Below, piece by piece: positions 3,933 to 5,448 of a DNA stretch of 5,448 nucleotides. Where the stretch lies: positions 1 to 5,448 of the forward strand of contig JAGCCY010000025.1 of the NCBI GenBank assembly GCA_017651385.1, in the 5' to 3' direction. The notes under the pieces are model-generated. The model had not been told where the DNA came from. It made no database searches and saw nothing but the letters and a program-made list of their open reading frames with translations. How positions within the stretch are numbered: position 1 is the first letter of the stretch; each line of letters opens with the position of its first letter. This DNA comes from Lachnospiraceae bacterium (lineage in GTDB: Bacteria > Bacillota > Clostridia > Lachnospirales > Lachnospiraceae). The position numbers and the translations under genes are program-made.

Positions 3933-5448
3933 ATGAAAAAGAAATCCGCTTTACTGGCCGCGATCATATTCGTGGCAATGGTGGTGATCATTGCGATCGT
4001 GCATGCTGCAGGTGGTACTTTTGCAGGTACGGCATGGGCTCTGGTTCCTCCGCTTGTAGCTATTATTCTTGCACTTATCACCAAAGAAGCTTATTCTTCG
4101 CTTTTCATCGGTGTCGTGCTCGGCGCGGTTATGGCTGCCGACTGTAAGTTTACCGGCACCATGGATGTACTTACATCCGATGCTTTGATCGCTGCGATCA
4201 CCGATAATGCAGGTATTCTTCTTTTCCTTGTGCTTTTGGGTATCGTTGTTGCGCTTGTCAATAAATCCGGTGCATCCAGAGCATTCGGTGAATGGGCGCA
4301 GAGCCACATCAAGACAAAAGCAGGTGCAATGCTTGCAACTTTTGCATTGGGTGTTCTTATTTTTATCGACGATTACTTCAACTGTCTTACCGTCGGTTCG
4401 GTCATGGCTCCCGTTACGGATGCGAAGAAGATCTCAAGAGTCAAACTGGCATATCTTATCGATGCGACTGCGGCTCCTATATGTATGATCGCTCCGGTTT
4501 CTTCATGGGCGGCAGCTGTTGCAGGCTGTGTTGAGAGTGAGACCTATACCGGCTTTGAACTTTTCATAAAGGCTATCCCCTATAACTTTTATTCGATATT
4601 CACACTTGTATTTATAATCGTGCTTGCGCTTTTGGGTTATGACTACGGCAAGATGTCGGAGTTCGAGATCAAGGCTCAAAAGACCGGTGACCTCAGTATT
4701 CTTGATGTATCGTTACAGGATGAAAAGCAGGAGAGAAAACTCGAAGAGGAAGGCCCCGCCAATCCTCATAAAGGCAAGCTTTACGATCTTATCCTTCCCA
4801 TTATCGCTCTGATAGTGATCTGTATTTGGGCACTTATAAGAAACGGTAATGAATCACTCGGTGGCGGTGCGTCGATCGCGGAAGCATTTTCAGAGACGGA
4901 TGCAACAGTAGGTCTTCCCTGGGGAAGTCTTATAGCACTCGTACTTATTATCGTATATCTGGTCGTTCGTAAGGTTGTTTCTTTTGAAGAAGCTATGGAA
5001 TGCATTCCCAAGGGCTTTATCGCCATGGTTCCCGCCATTACGATATTAACTCTTGCTACGGCTCTTAAGAATATGACAAACGGCGCTCTTGAAGCTTCGG
5101 TATTTGTACAGAACATGATGGCAGGTGCCGATCATCTGCAGTGGGCACTTCCCGCAATAGTATTTATCGTTGCATGTGTTATCGCTTTTGCAACGGGTAC
5201 ATCGTGGGGAACTTTCGGTATCCTTATACCGATCGTTTCGGTTATCTTCCCGGAGACTTCAAGCCTGTTCTTCGTAGGTATTTCCGCATGTCTTGCAGGT
5301 GCTGTCTGTGGTGATCACTGTTCACCCATTTCCGATACGACTATCATGTCGTCGGCAGGCGCACACTGTAACCACATCGATCATGTATCGACACAGCTTC
5401 CTTACGCGATCAGTGTTGCCGCAATTTCGTTTGTGGCCTATATTCTTG
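3933..5448 (+). CDS. nhaC: NhaC-family Na+/H+ antiporter, 3' truncated
   Basis: The open frame gives 505 residues of a polytopic membrane protein without a stop, so the end lies beyond the window. Members of this family (Pfam Na_H_antiporter) exchange sodium for protons, and some exchange Na+/lactate for H+/malate. Family motifs seen are IFIDDYFNCLTVGSVMAPVTD (143-163, with the acidic pair D146-D147), LIDATAAPICMIAPVSSW (175-192), FATGTSWGTFG (419-429), and CGDHCSPISDTTIMSSAGA (459-477) followed by CNHIDHVSTQLPYA (479-492). A hydrophilic stretch rich in E and K (about 239-282) splits the two halves and is probably a cytoplasmic loop. Typical members have about 450-530 residues, so only a short C-terminal piece is missing. 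The gene has its own promoter and a structured leader. Family assignment is strong; the transported organic partner, if any, cannot be read, so the gene symbol is by family only. Confidence 0.92.
   Translation, partial: MKKKSALLAAIIFVAMVVIIAIVHAAGGTFAGTAWALVPPLVAIILALITKEAYSSLFIGVVLGAVMAADCKFTGTMDVLTSDALIAAITDNAGILLFLVLLGIVVALVNKSGASRAFGEWAQSHIKTKAGAMLATFALGVLIFIDDYFNCLTVGSVMAPVTDAKKISRVKLAYLIDATAAPICMIAPVSSWAAAVAGCVESETYTGFELFIKAIPYNFYSIFTLVFIIVLALLGYDYGKMSEFEIKAQKTGDLSILDVSLQDEKQERKLEEEGPANPHKGKLYDLILPIIALIVICIWALIRNGNESLGGGASIAEAFSETDATVGLPWGSLIALVLIIVYLVVRKVVSFEEAMECIPKGFIAMVPAITILTLATALKNMTNGALEASVFVQNMMAGADHLQWALPAIVFIVACVIAFATGTSWGTFGILIPIVSVIFPETSSLFFVGISACLAGAVCGDHCSPISDTTIMSSAGAHCNHIDHVSTQLPYAISVAAISFVAYIL

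Noticed and set aside
3951..4312. Minus-strand open frames opposite the start of nhaC
   Set aside because: They overlap each other and a clear antiporter gene on the other strand, and their sequences show no domain. They are shadows caused by codon bias.

Overview
The window looks like a chromosomal segment from an anaerobic Firmicute, most likely of the family Lachnospiraceae (a Butyrivibrio-like organism is my best guess). The reasons are moderate GC content, strong purine-rich Shine-Dalgarno sites, TTGACA-type promoters, a OhrR close to the Bacillus/Clostridia type, a ZTP riboswitch of clostridial shape, and a DUF6056-type membrane protein of a kind common in that family. This assignment is from memory of protein families, not from a search. 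All five genes lie on the plus strand and each has its own control signals, so this is a run of single-gene units rather than one operon.

Region by region: (1) positions 1-398 hold the 3' part of an ohrR gene (MarR-family organic-peroxide sensor), cut by the left edge just upstream of its sensing cysteine and followed by a strong, probably bidirectional terminator at 435-479. (2) Positions 480-728 are a regulatory leader: a TTGACA promoter, then a ZTP (pfl) riboswitch aptamer at 587-658, whose 3' end is shared with an intrinsic terminator at 655-696. It controls purC. (3) purC (729-1415) encodes SAICAR synthase, of a slightly divergent type. (4) The purC stop codon, a TTGCAT-N17-TATAAT promoter and a terminator hairpin are packed into 1408-1482. 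The promoter probably serves the next gene, a 359-residue lipoprotein (1497-2576) with a DxDxDG calcium-type loop. (5) A DUF6056-like polytopic membrane protein with GT-C-like features follows (2624-3775). (6) Positions 3776-3932 hold a palindrome, a second TTGACA promoter and two tandem hairpins with swappable arms. (7) An NhaC-family Na+/H+ antiporter (3933 onward) runs off the right edge with 505 codons visible.

The genes do not form one pathway: they cover peroxide sensing, de novo purine synthesis under folate-status control, two cell-envelope proteins of unknown role, and sodium/proton exchange. The clearest system is the ZTP riboswitch-purC unit. The least explained parts are the nhaC leader, where a terminator-like hairpin lies between promoter and gene, and the promoter/terminator overlap behind purC. 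I saw no mobile element, CRISPR array, tRNA or rRNA, and no convincing new multi-gene system.
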